A stretch of 64,000 nt of DNA from Rivularia sp. PCC 7116 (GCF_000316665.1 NC_019678.1:7597001-7661000); one strand, 5' to 3'. Numbered from the stretch's first letter, positions 36,788-46,665 are shown. Program-made: numbers and translations. Notes: generated from the letters alone by a model not told the origin.

Positions 36788-39544
36788 TTAAACGACATAC
36801 TCGTAAGCACCTGCATCCGGAGCCTCATCTTGGTTTCGCAGTATCCCATCTTTATCAATGGATGCATAATCGGGAATTCCATCGGAACCAATATTGATTG
36901 CAGCTGAATTAGAAGACAAACGGTAATTGTTAGCTGCAACATCTAAGAAACCAACTATTTCTACCTGAATATTATTGGTTTCAATAAAGTTAGTTAATCC
37001 ACCTCCACTTTCATAAAGCTGGTTAAAGTCGTTGGTAAATAGGTTGTTATCGAGGGTTACATTGCTCGCATCTTGGATTAAACCATTACGAAAGACAGCA
37101 TCAGCAAAGATGTTATTTCGTACCAATACATCATATGTATTGTAGCCGCCAGTATAATCCGTACCATTAACCACAATCGACTGAATATTATTGAAAACCG
37201 TATTGTTAATAACTTCAACATTATTGACGTTACTAGTTACCGCAATACCCATACCGCTATTGATGCCTAATGTTCCATTTCCATAGACTACGTTGTTGAA
37301 AACGCGAATATCGCTAACATCCCCATTACCAGGTATTTCGTCAGCCACTACAATTCCTTCAGCAACGTTATCGTAAACAATATTGTTGTAAACATCTATG
37401 TTGAAAGTATCAGCCCGATTTCCTTCTACATAAATTGCAGCACCTGCGTTGTAACCGATTGGAGTTCCAGATACCTGTGCGACTCCAGTTACAGTATTGT
37501 TGTGAATAGAACCATTACGAGAACCTGTTTTAGCATCGATTCCCTCGCGCTTTCCTTCTTTGACAAGATTGTTCGCAACCTCAAAGCCATCTACACCCCA
37601 AATACTCAAAGCTTCTTGAGTGCCTCTTGTGTCTCCTAAACCTGCCCATATCCAATTGGCTCGTTCAATTGTGTTACCTAAGACTTTTATATCTCTACTA
37701 GTAACTTCGGCATCTCCTCCGAAGAAGTAAGTATCGGGCATGATAATAATGCCTGAAGCTCCTGTTTCAAATGTATGATTGTTTTGCACAATCATATTAT
37801 TTGCATCTCTAAGGGAAATACCAGCCCAAGATGTATCTTCAATCCGGAAGCCATCGATAATCCAGAAACCTTCTCCAGCAGATTGAATTACACCCTCTCT
37901 GAAGTGACCATTTATAGGATCTGGATCTTTTAAAATCACCTCACCATCAGCTTTTAAAGTAATATGTCCTAGCTCATCATCACCGGATTTATCTAAGTTA
38001 ATTAGCTCGGTATATGTACCCGGTTTTACTAAAACTGTGTCTCCTGCTATTACTGGAGAACCTTGGCTAACTGCATAATTAATAGTCTTCCAAGGCAATT
38101 GTTCCGTGCCTGGATTATCGTCGCTGCCATCCGGTGAAACGTAGTATGTCGAACCATCTGGAGGATTTACCGCGACGAATTCTATATAGTCAAAACGGGC
38201 GAACTCGGCAGCATTCGATATTGCATCAATTACAAAATTGTCTCCCTTTTGTATTCTTACAGCTTCATGGGTTACACGTTGGGTTAAGGCTGCGGCAGTT
38301 GCTCCAGCAGAAGGCAAATCTTCATCAAACAAGAAAGTACGGCTTTGCCCTCCAACAGTCACCGTTGCCGTAGACTTACCGTCATTTTCATCGTAGTAAC
38401 CTACTTTTACCTGATAAAAACCTGTTTCTCCATCGAACACATCGCCTATAGTTTGATAACTTGAATTGTATACAGAAATATGTTTATCAGCAGAAGAGTT
38501 ACTGTTAGAGCTAATTACATAGTCATCAAGCTGTTGGAAATTTTCTGCTTCATAGCGTATAGCTGTTGTGGCATCGACTGTAGTTTGTATGGGAATGAAT
38601 TCGATATAATCAACGCGAGCAAATTCACCAAAATTAGATTGCCCTTCAATCTTAAAAGCATCACCAGGCTTTAATCCTATTACTGAATGAGTGACACGAG
38701 ATGTTAAAGTTTCAGGTACGGGAGCACTGGATGGTAAATCTTCATCGAATTCAAAGCTTCTAGTTTGCCCTGCAACTGTTACTGTTGCAGAAGAAACTCC
38801 ATCATTTTCGTCGTAATAACCTACCCTTACTCTATAAATTCCAGCTTCACCAGCAAAAACACCTTGTGCAACTCCAGATGTATTGTCTGTATTGTTTAAA
38901 TTTATTTGCTCTCCACCCGAAGCTCCTGAAATTGGTGCCGTTTGATAGCCTGTAAGCTGTAATTTTTCAGCTTCATAACGTAGGCTTCCGTCAGGCTGAG
39001 ATGCATTTTGCGTCGGAACGAATTCAATATAGTCAATACGAGCAAACTCACCCAAGTCATATTGTGCTTCAATCTCAAAAGCATCTCCTGACTGCAATTC
39101 CAATATGGGATGAGTCACATAAGATGTTAACGTTTCCGGTGCAACAGCATTTCCAGGTAAATTTTTATCAAAACGAAAATTCTCAATTTCTCCCGCAACC
39201 GTTACGGTAGCAGAAGAAATACCATCATTTTCATCGTAATAAGCTACATTTACGTAATAACTTCCTGCCAAACCGTTGAAAATTCCCGCAGCGGTTCCAG
39301 TGTTACTATTACTACCCAACAAAGAAATATGTTCGCCGCCTGAAGAAACATTATTACTCTTAATCAAAAAATTATTCAGATTTAAATCTTCTGCTTCATA
39401 ACGGACAGGCAGCATTGAAAAACTAGATGAAGAACTAGACTGTGGTAGCGGACTTCCACCATTCAATCCATTATCAGCAAGCAGTTGTGAAGAGTCTTCA
39501 GTTAAAAGCGAATCGTTACTTGGTATTATGTCGAAGCCATTCAT
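36788..39544 (-). CDS. Triple-CBM right-handed beta-helix surface protein
   Basis: 918 residues from ATG 39544 (MNGFDIIPSNDS), with AGGAGAAAG upstream. Three tandem CBM6/35-like modules occupy about 45-180, 185-320 and 330-465: YEAEDLNLNNF, YEAEKLQLTGYQ and YEAENFQQLDDY, each ending FARxDYIEF and each carrying Y-DENDG. A DUF1565-type beta-helix then starts YYVSPDGSDDNPGTEQLPWKT and ends in PDAGAYEYVV. The helix domain is very similar to that of the 33622 gene. Probably an extracellular polysaccharide-binding protein; three modules would raise avidity. No signal peptide recognised. Confidence 0.85.
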   Translation of the reverse strand: MNGFDIIPSNDSLLTEDSSQLLADNGLNGGSPLPQSSSSSSFSMLPVRYEAEDLNLNNFLIKSNNVSSGGEHISLLGSNSNTGTAAGIFNGLAGSYYVNVAYYDENDGISSATVTVAGEIENFRFDKNLPGNAVAPETLTSYVTHPILELQSGDAFEIEAQYDLGEFARIDYIEFVPTQNASQPDGSLRYEAEKLQLTGYQTAPISGASGGEQINLNNTDNTSGVAQGVFAGEAGIYRVRVGYYDENDGVSSATVTVAGQTRSFEFDEDLPSSAPVPETLTSRVTHSVIGLKPGDAFKIEGQSNFGEFARVDYIEFIPIQTTVDATTAIRYEAENFQQLDDYVISSNSNSSADKHISVYNSSYQTIGDVFDGETGFYQVKVGYYDENDGKSTATVTVGGQSRTFLFDEDLPSAGATAAALTQRVTHEAVRIQKGDNFVIDAISNAAEFARFDYIEFVAVNPPDGSTYYVSPDGSDDNPGTEQLPWKTINYAVSQGSPVIAGDTVLVKPGTYTELINLDKSGDDELGHITLKADGEVILKDPDPINGHFREGVIQSAGEGFWIIDGFRIEDTSWAGISLRDANNMIVQNNHTFETGASGIIIMPDTYFFGGDAEVTSRDIKVLGNTIERANWIWAGLGDTRGTQEALSIWGVDGFEVANNLVKEGKREGIDAKTGSRNGSIHNNTVTGVAQVSGTPIGYNAGAAIYVEGNRADTFNIDVYNNIVYDNVAEGIVVADEIPGNGDVSDIRVFNNVVYGNGTLGINSGMGIAVTSNVNNVEVINNTVFNNIQSIVVNGTDYTGGYNTYDVLVRNNIFADAVFRNGLIQDASNVTLDNNLFTNDFNQLYESGGGLTNFIETNNIQVEIVGFLDVAANNYRLSSNSAAINIGSDGIPDYASIDKDGILRNQDEAPDAGAYEYVV

Positions 39545-39802
39545 AAATCTTTCTCCTAAAAAATGAGTTCGGCAAATACACCCCTTCAAAGAAAATTAGT
39601 TCTGCTATTTTTACTTAGATACATGTCTATGTCAACAAAATTATACTTATTTCTCAGAGAATATACTTATTTGATGTTTTAATTGGTGAATTCTATATTT
39701 TTAATTAAATTAAGTCGTGAATGTCGAAAAATACGCTACCGCAAAATGACATTGCCAATCTAGTCATAACGGATTAGAAAGATTCGCAGTAGTGCATAAC
39801 TT

Positions 39803-39947
39803 GGCGCTGCTGATTAAAAGTATGATTTGCTCCCCCAGCCCTCAATTTTGGGGGAGAAAGATAATTTCAAGTCCCCCGAAACTGGGGGATTTAGGGGGCA
39901 TATGTAGATATAAGAAAAATCAATTCATACCTCAATTCAGCAACGCC
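39803..39947 (-). mobile_element. Family B MITE copy 3 (145 bp, reversed), TSD 7 of 8
   Basis: Reads GGCGCTGCTGATTAAAAGTA at the left and GAATTCAGCAACGCC at the right. Flanks CATAACTT (39795-39802) and CATAACCT (39948-39955) match at 7 of 8 positions. The interior has two CCCCC/GGGGG stem arms (CCCCCAGCCCTCAATTTTGG; CCCCCGAAACTGGGGG). Confidence 0.85.
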
Positions 39948-39955
39948 CATAACCT

Positions 39956-40387
39956 TGCTTGATGATTTTGGAAAGATAAAAATTTATGTAGGTTGGATCG
40001 AACCGATCTATGAGGAACAGTAATATTTTCATATCTTCCATAAGCAGAGTCTTTCAACCTTAATTAATACTGAAGAATTAAAAAATTAAGGCAAGAATCC
40101 GCGAATGATAACTAGAATCCGTGCTAAACAAGTGAGTTTAATTGATTAAAATATTGCCTTAGGTTTAATTGACGTGTTTGCAGGCATATGATAATAGTAA
40201 ACATTCATATCTTTAGTTATTGGCTGTTATCAGCTATAAATTAAAGTTTTTGTATATATTGAACTGAATGTTGGTAAAATCAACGAGGCAAATAACCAAA
40301 TCTTCAGTTACAAGAGTAATGTTATGTTTGTTACTAAAGTGACTGTCTTCAATTTTATATTGTCCAGGTCCTCATTTACCTGTTATT
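39956..40387. other. Spacer upstream of the TpsB gene, no gene seen
   Basis: About 430 AT-rich bases. No coding frame or clear regulatory motif was recognised. It must contain the promoter of the TpsB gene. Confidence 0.5.
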
Positions 40388-42361
40388 ATGCCTGTTAAAG
40401 ATTTTTTACTTCCAGATAGCTATAAATACTGTCAGTGTTTAAGTTTTGCCTTCTTATTCACTTTTACGTTAGTAAAACCGCTTAAAGCCGAAGAAATTAA
40501 GAAAACAAATAGGAATTCAGAATATTATAAACAATTTAATATCTCAGATTCAAAAGCTATAAGGTTAAACAAAGCTATTGCGAAAAACAAGTCAAAGCGT
40601 ACTAGTAATAGTTCAACTGTGTCAGTTTTAAATAGCTCAACCCCAAAGCAATCTGTAGATGCAGATATCTTATTCAGATATCCGGCAAATATTTCCCAAG
40701 CACCCCAGCCCAACAAACCTTCCTCAAAAGATCCTACTAAGCCTCCGTCAACTCAAACCCTTCCGGAACCAAGTATCCCGACTTTACCACCACCGGAACA
40801 ATTGTTAGAACCAAACGGTACTCCTACCCAACCAGAAATAAACGTACCCAGCGAAGTTCCTCAGAAAATTGTTGTAGATAAATTTGAGATTAAAGGTAGC
40901 ACGGTTTTTGATGAGAAAGAATTTGATGCAATTACCAAACCTTATACTAATCGCGCAATAACATTTGCCGAACTTTTACAACTGCGATCGCAACTGACGC
41001 AGTTGTACCTTGATGCAGGATACATAACTAGTGGAGCTTTTATTCCAACCCAGAAATTTCAAGACGGTACGGTTGAAATTGAGATTATAGAAGGTGAACT
41101 AGAAGATATCAAAGTCACCGGAAATCGCCGGTTAAATTCTGGATATATTCGTTCCCGCATCAAAAGAGGCGCGAGAAAACCTTTAAATCGCACAAAGCTA
41201 CTAGAATCATTACAGCTATTACAGCTTAACCCTTTAATAGACAAGCTTTCAGCCGAACTATCTGCTGGCACCCGCCCCGGAGAAAGTCTACTAGAATTAA
41301 CCATTGAAGAAACAAAAACTTTTAACACTCAACTGAGCTTAGATAACGGACGTTCCCCGGCAGTAGGTAGTTTTCGCCGCCAAATTCAAGTAAGCGAAGC
41401 CAACTTATTTGGATGGGGTGACAGTATCAGCGGTGGTTACAGCAATACCGACGGCAGTAATTCCTTTGATTTCAATTATACTTTGCCCGTAAATCCTCGT
41501 AACGGGACTTTATCATTTAGTTATGGTACTTCCGATAGCGATGTAATTGAAAGTCCGTTCAATGTTCTTGATATTCAATCCCAATCCCGTTATTACGAAT
41601 TATCGCTGCGTCAACCGATAATAGAAACACCGCAGCAAGAATTTGCTATAGGTGTAACAGCCAGTCGTCGAGAAAGTAAAGCGAGTTTATTTGATGGTGA
41701 AATTCCCTTTCCTAATTCACCGGGAGCAGATGACGAAGGCAGAACCCGCATCAGCGCAATTCGTTTTTTCCAGGAGTGGACAAATCGTAGCAGCAGTCAA
41801 GTTTTTGCTGTGCGTTCTCAGTTTAGCGTCGGATTAGATGCTCTTGATTCTACGATTAACAACACATCCCCCGATAGTCGTTTTTACGCTTGGAGAGGAC
41901 AAGCTCAGTGGGTGCGTCTTTTAGCACCAGATACACTGTTCCTATTACGTGGTGACGTACAGTTCTCAGACAGACCCCTCGTACCTTTGGAGCAAATTGG
42001 TATCGGCGGGCAAGAAAGTGTTAGGGGATACCGTCAAGACGCTTTGCTTACCGATAATGCCGTTTTTGCATCAGCCGAAGTAAGACTTCCCATAGCTCGT
42101 TTTTCCGGTCAAAATAACCTCTTGCAGCTTGCTCCTTTTGTAGACTTTGGTACCGCTTGGAACCGAGGAGGTAGAGACGAAGCCAATGGCGAAAGCGAAA
42201 CCGAAACTTTGTTATCTGTAGGATTGGGATTGCGATTGCAGCTACAAGAACGACTTACTGCCCGTTTTGACTGGGGAATTCCCCTAATTACAGTTGAAGG
42301 AGACAAAGACACCTTACAAGAAAACGGTTTATATTTCTCCGTAATTTATAATCCATTTTAA
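40388..42361 (+). CDS. ShlB/FhaC/HecB-family two-partner secretion transporter (TpsB)
   Basis: 657 residues. A signal-type N-terminus (CLSFAFLFTFTLVKPLKA) is followed by a Pro-rich linker (about 95-155). The POTRA2-like domain (VVDKFEIKGSTVFDEKEF, DGTVEIEIIEGELEDIKVTGNRRL) and a second POTRA lead into a 16-strand-type outer-membrane barrel with the L6 motif GQESVRGYRQD, ending in Phe as barrel proteins do. It exports a TpsA exoprotein with an N-terminal hemagglutinin domain. No intact TpsA lies in the window; only a C-terminal relic exists at 4901-5197. The gene stands between the CBM proteins and an M50 peptidase. Confidence 0.92.
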   Translation: MPVKDFLLPDSYKYCQCLSFAFLFTFTLVKPLKAEEIKKTNRNSEYYKQFNISDSKAIRLNKAIAKNKSKRTSNSSTVSVLNSSTPKQSVDADILFRYPANISQAPQPNKPSSKDPTKPPSTQTLPEPSIPTLPPPEQLLEPNGTPTQPEINVPSEVPQKIVVDKFEIKGSTVFDEKEFDAITKPYTNRAITFAELLQLRSQLTQLYLDAGYITSGAFIPTQKFQDGTVEIEIIEGELEDIKVTGNRRLNSGYIRSRIKRGARKPLNRTKLLESLQLLQLNPLIDKLSAELSAGTRPGESLLELTIEETKTFNTQLSLDNGRSPAVGSFRRQIQVSEANLFGWGDSISGGYSNTDGSNSFDFNYTLPVNPRNGTLSFSYGTSDSDVIESPFNVLDIQSQSRYYELSLRQPIIETPQQEFAIGVTASRRESKASLFDGEIPFPNSPGADDEGRTRISAIRFFQEWTNRSSSQVFAVRSQFSVGLDALDSTINNTSPDSRFYAWRGQAQWVRLLAPDTLFLLRGDVQFSDRPLVPLEQIGIGGQESVRGYRQDALLTDNAVFASAEVRLPIARFSGQNNLLQLAPFVDFGTAWNRGGRDEANGESETETLLSVGLGLRLQLQERLTARFDWGIPLITVEGDKDTLQENGLYFSVIYNPF

Positions 42362-42467
42362 TGTTGTGGCATTGGGCATGGTTATTAGGGATTAGATAGT
42401 ATATAGAAACAAGTTTGTTTAACCTTTACCCTTTAACTTTTAATCTTTGACCTTTAGCCTTTAATTT
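42362..42467. repeat. TTTAACC-type heptamers before the M50 gene
   Basis: Degenerate units CCTTTAAC, CTTTTAATC, TTTGACC and CTTTAGC at 42420-42465, matching the array at 503-572. They end directly at the ATG of the M50 gene, so its ribosome site is embedded in repeats. Confidence 0.65.
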
Positions 42468-43190
42468 ATGGATTTTCAATCACTAGAAACTAAACTAAAC
42501 AATAGCGTAGACCGTATAGGAATATGGTGGTTAATTGGGGCTGCCGTAGCTACGATTGTACTATGGCAAGTACCATATGGAGATTATATTTTATACCCAT
42601 TTTCGATTTTAGCGACTTGGTTTCACGAAATGGGTCACGGCTTAGCAGCTATACTGCTGGGAGGAAACTTTCAGCAGCTACAAATTTCCGCTGATGGTTC
42701 TGGTGTCGCCTATCACAGCGGTAGGTTATTGTTTGGACCGATTGGTCGTGCTTTAGTATCTGCTGCTGGACCGATGGGACCGCCAATTGCAGGTGCTATA
42801 TTAATTTTGGCATCCCGTAGCTTCAAGACAGCCAGCATCAGTTTAAAAATATTAGGCGGATTTTTACTATTTTCAGTATTAATTTGGGTACGTTCGCTTT
42901 TTGGAATAGTCGCGATTATCCTTTTAGGTTTAATTATCCTTGGTATTGGTTTTAAAGGAAATCGTTGGTTTCAGGGATTTAGCATTCAATTTCTCGGCGT
43001 GCAAGCCTGTATAAGTACTTATCACCAAGTTGATTATTTGTTTACTCGTACCGCAGGTCCTTTAGGACTTTCTGATACCGGACAAATACAGCGACAATTA
43101 TTTTTACCTTATTGGTTTTGGGGTGGATTAATGGCAGTTGCTTCCCTTGTCATACTCATACAAAGTTTGCGAATCGCTTATAAAAAGTGA
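42468..43190 (+). CDS. M50-family membrane metallopeptidase
   Basis: 240 residues with about six membrane segments. The zinc motif HEMGHG (His53, Glu54, His57) lies in the second segment, and AAGPMGPPIAGA supplies the M50-like Pro/Gly segment; a distal Asp is likely in the C-terminal third. The protein is of the short M50B-like type. Intramembrane proteolysis is the family role; the substrate is unknown. It lies 106 bp after the TpsB gene on the same strand. Confidence 0.85.
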   Translation: MDFQSLETKLNNSVDRIGIWWLIGAAVATIVLWQVPYGDYILYPFSILATWFHEMGHGLAAILLGGNFQQLQISADGSGVAYHSGRLLFGPIGRALVSAAGPMGPPIAGAILILASRSFKTASISLKILGGFLLFSVLIWVRSLFGIVAIILLGLIILGIGFKGNRWFQGFSIQFLGVQACISTYHQVDYLFTRTAGPLGLSDTGQIQRQLFLPYWFWGGLMAVASLVILIQSLRIAYKK

Positions 43191-43375
43191 GCAGTGAGCA
43201 GTGAACAGTGAACAGTGAGCAGGTGCAGCGGTTTTTGGTTGGATAAACGGTAAACTCTTGATTTAGTTAATAATTGACTGCACAAAATAGATTATTAGAC
43301 GAATAATTCTTTGTTTGTCGCTTATTTTATTTTTACCGATAACTGATAACTGCTCACTGCTCGCTGTTAACTGAT
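43190..43375. repeat. GTGAGCA/GTGAACA heptamers
   Basis: (GTGAGCA)/(GTGAACA) about five copies at 43188-43222 and the complementary (CTGCTCA)/(CTGTTAA) units at 43342-43372 flank the spacer between the convergent M50 and GIY-YIG genes. They can pair as a long hairpin. Confidence 0.8.
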
Positions 43376-43939
43376 TCACCCAAACGGCTGTCCCCAAAGT
43401 TTCCAGTTTTCTTTATTAAAAGGGGACTTCCATTTTTGAATTAGTTTTAATTCTAAATTTTGTCTGGGTTTGGTTGAATCAGGAGCATCCCACCAAAAGG
43501 CAATGTTAACTGCTGTCTTTAAACCATATTGATAATGCAAGTCCTGATATTTTTCAATATACCGCTTGCAATCATGTATCCCTTTCCATCTGTGATTCGA
43601 TTTACAGGTTTCACCGACATAAAGCAGTAAATCAGCAGCCATATCGACCACAAAATAAAGGCAAGCTTGACCTGGACTATCTGCTGGCAATCTATAAAAA
43701 GACAGCGAACAAGGTTCAAGTTCAAAAGGATCTATTATATCTGGCGAGACATGTGCTGGCGACACTTCAAATAAAGCTACTTGAAGCGCTGGTTTACTTG
43801 TTCTCACTTGTTGTTGATGGACGGATATCTGCTTTTTCCACTTTTTTAAAGCTTTCACATCCATCAATAACACGGGAGTTCTGCTTGTTGCAGAATCAAT
43901 CTCCGACGGTGAGAACAAATCAAGTTGATTAGTTTTCAC
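43376..43939 (-). CDS. GIY-YIG nuclease domain protein
   Basis: 187 residues. After about 90 N-terminal residues of unknown fold, a GIY-YIG-like core is seen: CLYFVVDMAADLLLYVGET, then HRWKGIHDCKRYIEKYQ, and a late NLELKLIQKWKSPFNKENW carrying the acidic metal ligand Glu. Such proteins are single-domain endonucleases of unknown cell role. An ORF overlapping it in another frame is a shadow. Confidence 0.75.
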   Translation of the reverse strand: MKTNQLDLFSPSEIDSATSRTPVLLMDVKALKKWKKQISVHQQQVRTSKPALQVALFEVSPAHVSPDIIDPFELEPCSLSFYRLPADSPGQACLYFVVDMAADLLLYVGETCKSNHRWKGIHDCKRYIEKYQDLHYQYGLKTAVNIAFWWDAPDSTKPRQNLELKLIQKWKSPFNKENWKLWGQPFG

Positions 43940-44151
43940 TCTTCGTTCCTATAGAACGCAACTTGGGAATCCTATCATTAATTTGTGATTAATCAGACAT
44001 CATAATAATTTAAATATTTATTTTTGTCAGAGAATGTTTATTTAAAGCCTGCAAGTAAGTGGCTCAACCAGCGAAAAGATTACTGGGCTTCTTCTGCAAA
44101 GAGTATTGTTTTCAATCACAAGAATAAATGAATATTAATTTTTAATTTTTA

Positions 44152-44276
44152 TAGGGCTTACGCAAACGATATATTTTTTTGTAGGGTGCTGTGACACTTA
44201 GATCAACTTTGAACGTAGTAATAGGACTTGTAGTGTCACGCACCATCCGGGTCTTGTGACAGTTGCGTAAGTCCTG
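44152..44276 (+). mobile_element. Family A MITE copy 5 (125 bp), TSD TTTTA
   Basis: Ends AGGGCTTACGCAA and TTGCGTAAGTCCT, with perfect duplication TTTTA at 44147-44151 and 44277-44281. The conserved interior GTAGGGTGCTGTGACAC and GTGTCACGCACC is present. The right duplication overlaps the stop codon region of the acyltransferase (stop at 44279-44281), so the insertion may have supplied the 3' end of that gene. Confidence 0.9.
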
Positions 44277-44278
44277 TT

Positions 44279-45415
44279 TTAATTACTACTTGCCTGCTGA
44301 TTGCTACTTTTTGTGAATTTTAAATTTTTATTCCATTGAATAGATGGTTTTTCCATGACTTGCCATATTAGGGTTGCAAAGGCAATTGAACCTCCTACTC
44401 CCAGCATTAAGGCAAGAAATTCACTCCAGACTGAATGATTAAACAGTTTAAATACAATCCAATATATACCTCCCAAAACAGGAGTGTGAGTTAGATATAA
44501 GCTATAAGAAATTTTCCCTAAAAATTGTAACCATTGCCAATTCAGCAATTGTCCCATCCGGTTAGCACGCGCAACTTCCAGCAAGAGTACCGCAACAATT
44601 GAACTCGCGATCGCAAAAATTGAAGAATTGGCTATTCCCGCAGACACTAATATTGCAACATAGAAATAGAAAAGCAAAAGCTTCAATTCCTTGCGCCATG
44701 CCCAATAAGCAAAAATACCGAGTAGAAAACTGTACCATATCGGTAAAAATATTGTTGCCCTACCCTCATATCTAATTATTTCGATTGCATAGAAAGCAGC
44801 AATAACAGCACTGGGAAGAAAGACAAAAAGTCTCCCTCGATTAGTATTCCAACGAGAATCGATCCATTGCACTAACCAAAAAAGGATGCCAAATATAAAA
44901 TAGGATTGAACTTCCAAACATAATGTCCAGTAAACATCATTTATATGATGCAGTTTGAAAATATCCTGTAGATAAAACAAATGCGCTATTAATCTTGGAA
45001 CAGATAAAGGGTGTCCCAAGGGTGCAAATTCTTCACTCTTAGCATATGCAGCAATAAAACCAATAGCTAGTGTTATCAGAATAGATAGGTAATAAGTAGG
45101 ACTGAGTCTGACTAAACGACGTAGAACAAAATTTTTGAACCAGGCAAAATTAAATTGAGTATTTTTTAACGAATAAGCAATTAAAAAACCGCTGATTACG
45201 AAAAAGATAGGCACACCCAAATGACCTTTTTCAAATACTACATATACAAACCATTTGGGTAAGGTATCGGTAAATTGGGAAATAGTCTTATCAGGATCTA
45301 TTACAGAGTGAAACAGAATAACCCATAAAGCCGCCAAAGCACGAAGCCCGTCAATAAAGTGAAAATGTACTTTAGGTTTTTTCGTAGTGGTTTTCAACAG
45401 TGCTTTTGATTCCAT
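44279..45415 (-). CDS. Acyltransferase 3 (OafA/YrhL-like) membrane protein
   Basis: 378 residues, about ten membrane segments. It starts with the family signature HFIDGLRALAALWVILFHS with the conserved His, then RRLVRLSPTYYLS. The C-terminus has YSLYLTHTP. Family members transfer acetyl or other acyl groups to extracellular sugars such as O-antigen or exopolysaccharide. The stop codon coincides with the target duplication of a family A element, so the last few residues may differ from relatives. Isolated gene in the surface-polysaccharide part of the window. Confidence 0.85.
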   Translation of the reverse strand: MESKALLKTTTKKPKVHFHFIDGLRALAALWVILFHSVIDPDKTISQFTDTLPKWFVYVVFEKGHLGVPIFFVISGFLIAYSLKNTQFNFAWFKNFVLRRLVRLSPTYYLSILITLAIGFIAAYAKSEEFAPLGHPLSVPRLIAHLFYLQDIFKLHHINDVYWTLCLEVQSYFIFGILFWLVQWIDSRWNTNRGRLFVFLPSAVIAAFYAIEIIRYEGRATIFLPIWYSFLLGIFAYWAWRKELKLLLFYFYVAILVSAGIANSSIFAIASSIVAVLLLEVARANRMGQLLNWQWLQFLGKISYSLYLTHTPVLGGIYWIVFKLFNHSVWSEFLALMLGVGGSIAFATLIWQVMEKPSIQWNKNLKFTKSSNQQASSN

Positions 45416-45671
45416 TGGTATATCAGAATACTTTTAATAAATAAAACAAGTGTTAATTCCTAAGTATAATCATCAATTACTGAAAGTCAACTGTTTAAAA
45501 AGCAACATATTTACTTTACCCCGGCAAAAAGTAAATGTATATTTATCAACTAAGTATTAGCTTCAAGACTAGGAACGCAATTCATTGAGGTTCTGCCTAG
45601 GCTGTGTACTTTGATAAACTAAACCCCTTAAACTCGGGAGCCTGTAAATTTCATTTATTGTGCAAAACTAG
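45416..45671. other. Spacer without gene
   Basis: No open frame of note. It leads into the family B fragment. Confidence 0.5.
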
Positions 45672-45707
45672 GGTTATTGGCTATTCATACTTTCAATCAG
45701 CAACGCC
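45672..45707 (+). mobile_element. Family B fragment (right end only)
   Basis: GGCTATTCATACTTTCAATC followed by AGCAACGCC matches the right end of family B. No matching left end or duplication was found, so this is a relic. Confidence 0.6.
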
Positions 45708-45909
45708 ATTTTCTTAACGAGCTTGTTATTCTTGCACAAACACTATCTCTTTTTATTGCAAGATTTGTTCCACTAATACATTAACCAAAAGTATAAAATA
45801 ACATATTTATGAATAAGTATTTTTACTTCTAATACTGGTAATTAAATTGTTCATTACAGCACGTAATTACAATCGAAACTATAGTATTTTCTGAAATATT
45901 CAGCAATTT

Positions 45910-46665
45910 TCAGCGAATATCTTCATAAAACCGCTTGAGAAACTTAGCATCAACACCTATTCCCCAGAGAAACCCAATATATAGATAAATTACATTTGCT
46001 TTCAGGGCACCCCAACGTGCAACTCGGCGGTCAGAACTTTGCACTACACGATTTAACATGCATATTCTTCCCTTGCGCGCAATTTTTCGACATAAATCTC
46101 CATCTTCCATAATTGGTAGCGCTTCATCAAAGCCACCGCAATCCCAAAAGTCCTGGCGACGACAAAACATTACCTGATCGCCAAATAACAAACGCAAACC
46201 TTTGAAAAACAAATGAGGTCGAAAAATTAGTGGTGCGTAATAAGTTTTAAGATAATTGTGTAATGATGTAGCCCAGCGAGTAGTTTGAGAACCAGTCATC
46301 AAAGAAATAAACCCACCGCAAGCAACCGTTGAGTCTGCTAAAGTCTTATCAACTAAAGCAATTAAATCATCGGGTACGGTAGTATCTGCATGAACAAAAC
46401 ATAAAATATCTCCAGTCGCCTGTTTTGCACCATAATTCATTTGTACAGAACGTCCGCGATCGCAAGATTGAAGGATTAGGATTTTCGCTGTTGAAGAAAA
46501 AGATTCAAAAGCAGATTTTGCGATTAGAAGAGTTTCATCTTCGCTGCCACCGTCAACCACTATAATTTCTTGGGGTGGTGGTGAAAGTAGAGCAAGTTGA
46601 CGCAAAGTTCTAATCAAGCAGGCTTCTTCGTTAAAAGTAGGAATAATGATCGAAACTGAAGACAT
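45910..46665 (-). CDS. TIGR04283-type family 2 glycosyltransferase
   Basis: 251 residues. GT-A fold: VSIIIPTFNEEACLIRTLRQL at the N-terminus, VDGGSEDET, CDRGRSVQMNYGAKQATGDILCFVHADT, then GDQVMFCRRQDFW and MEDGDLCRKI. This run (GRSxQMNxGA, HADT, FGDQ) is the signature of the TIGR04283 family, whose members in other cyanobacteria are annotated as arsenosugar-biosynthesis glycosyltransferases. The arsenosugar role is taken from family naming and not shown here. Preceded on the same strand by a rhodanese gene 46 bp upstream. Confidence 0.88.
   Translation of the reverse strand: MSSVSIIIPTFNEEACLIRTLRQLALLSPPPQEIIVVDGGSEDETLLIAKSAFESFSSTAKILILQSCDRGRSVQMNYGAKQATGDILCFVHADTTVPDDLIALVDKTLADSTVACGGFISLMTGSQTTRWATSLHNYLKTYYAPLIFRPHLFFKGLRLLFGDQVMFCRRQDFWDCGGFDEALPIMEDGDLCRKIARKGRICMLNRVVQSSDRRVARWGALKANVIYLYIGFLWGIGVDAKFLKRFYEDIR

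Noticed and set aside
33622-42361. CBM/beta-helix proteins as substrates of the adjacent TpsB
   Set aside because: They lack the N-terminal signal and hemagglutinin-type secretion domain that two-partner substrates carry; proximity alone is not enough.
43519-43725. 68-residue frame inside the GIY-YIG gene
   Set aside because: Out-of-frame shadow; the GIY-YIG frame carries the conserved motifs.
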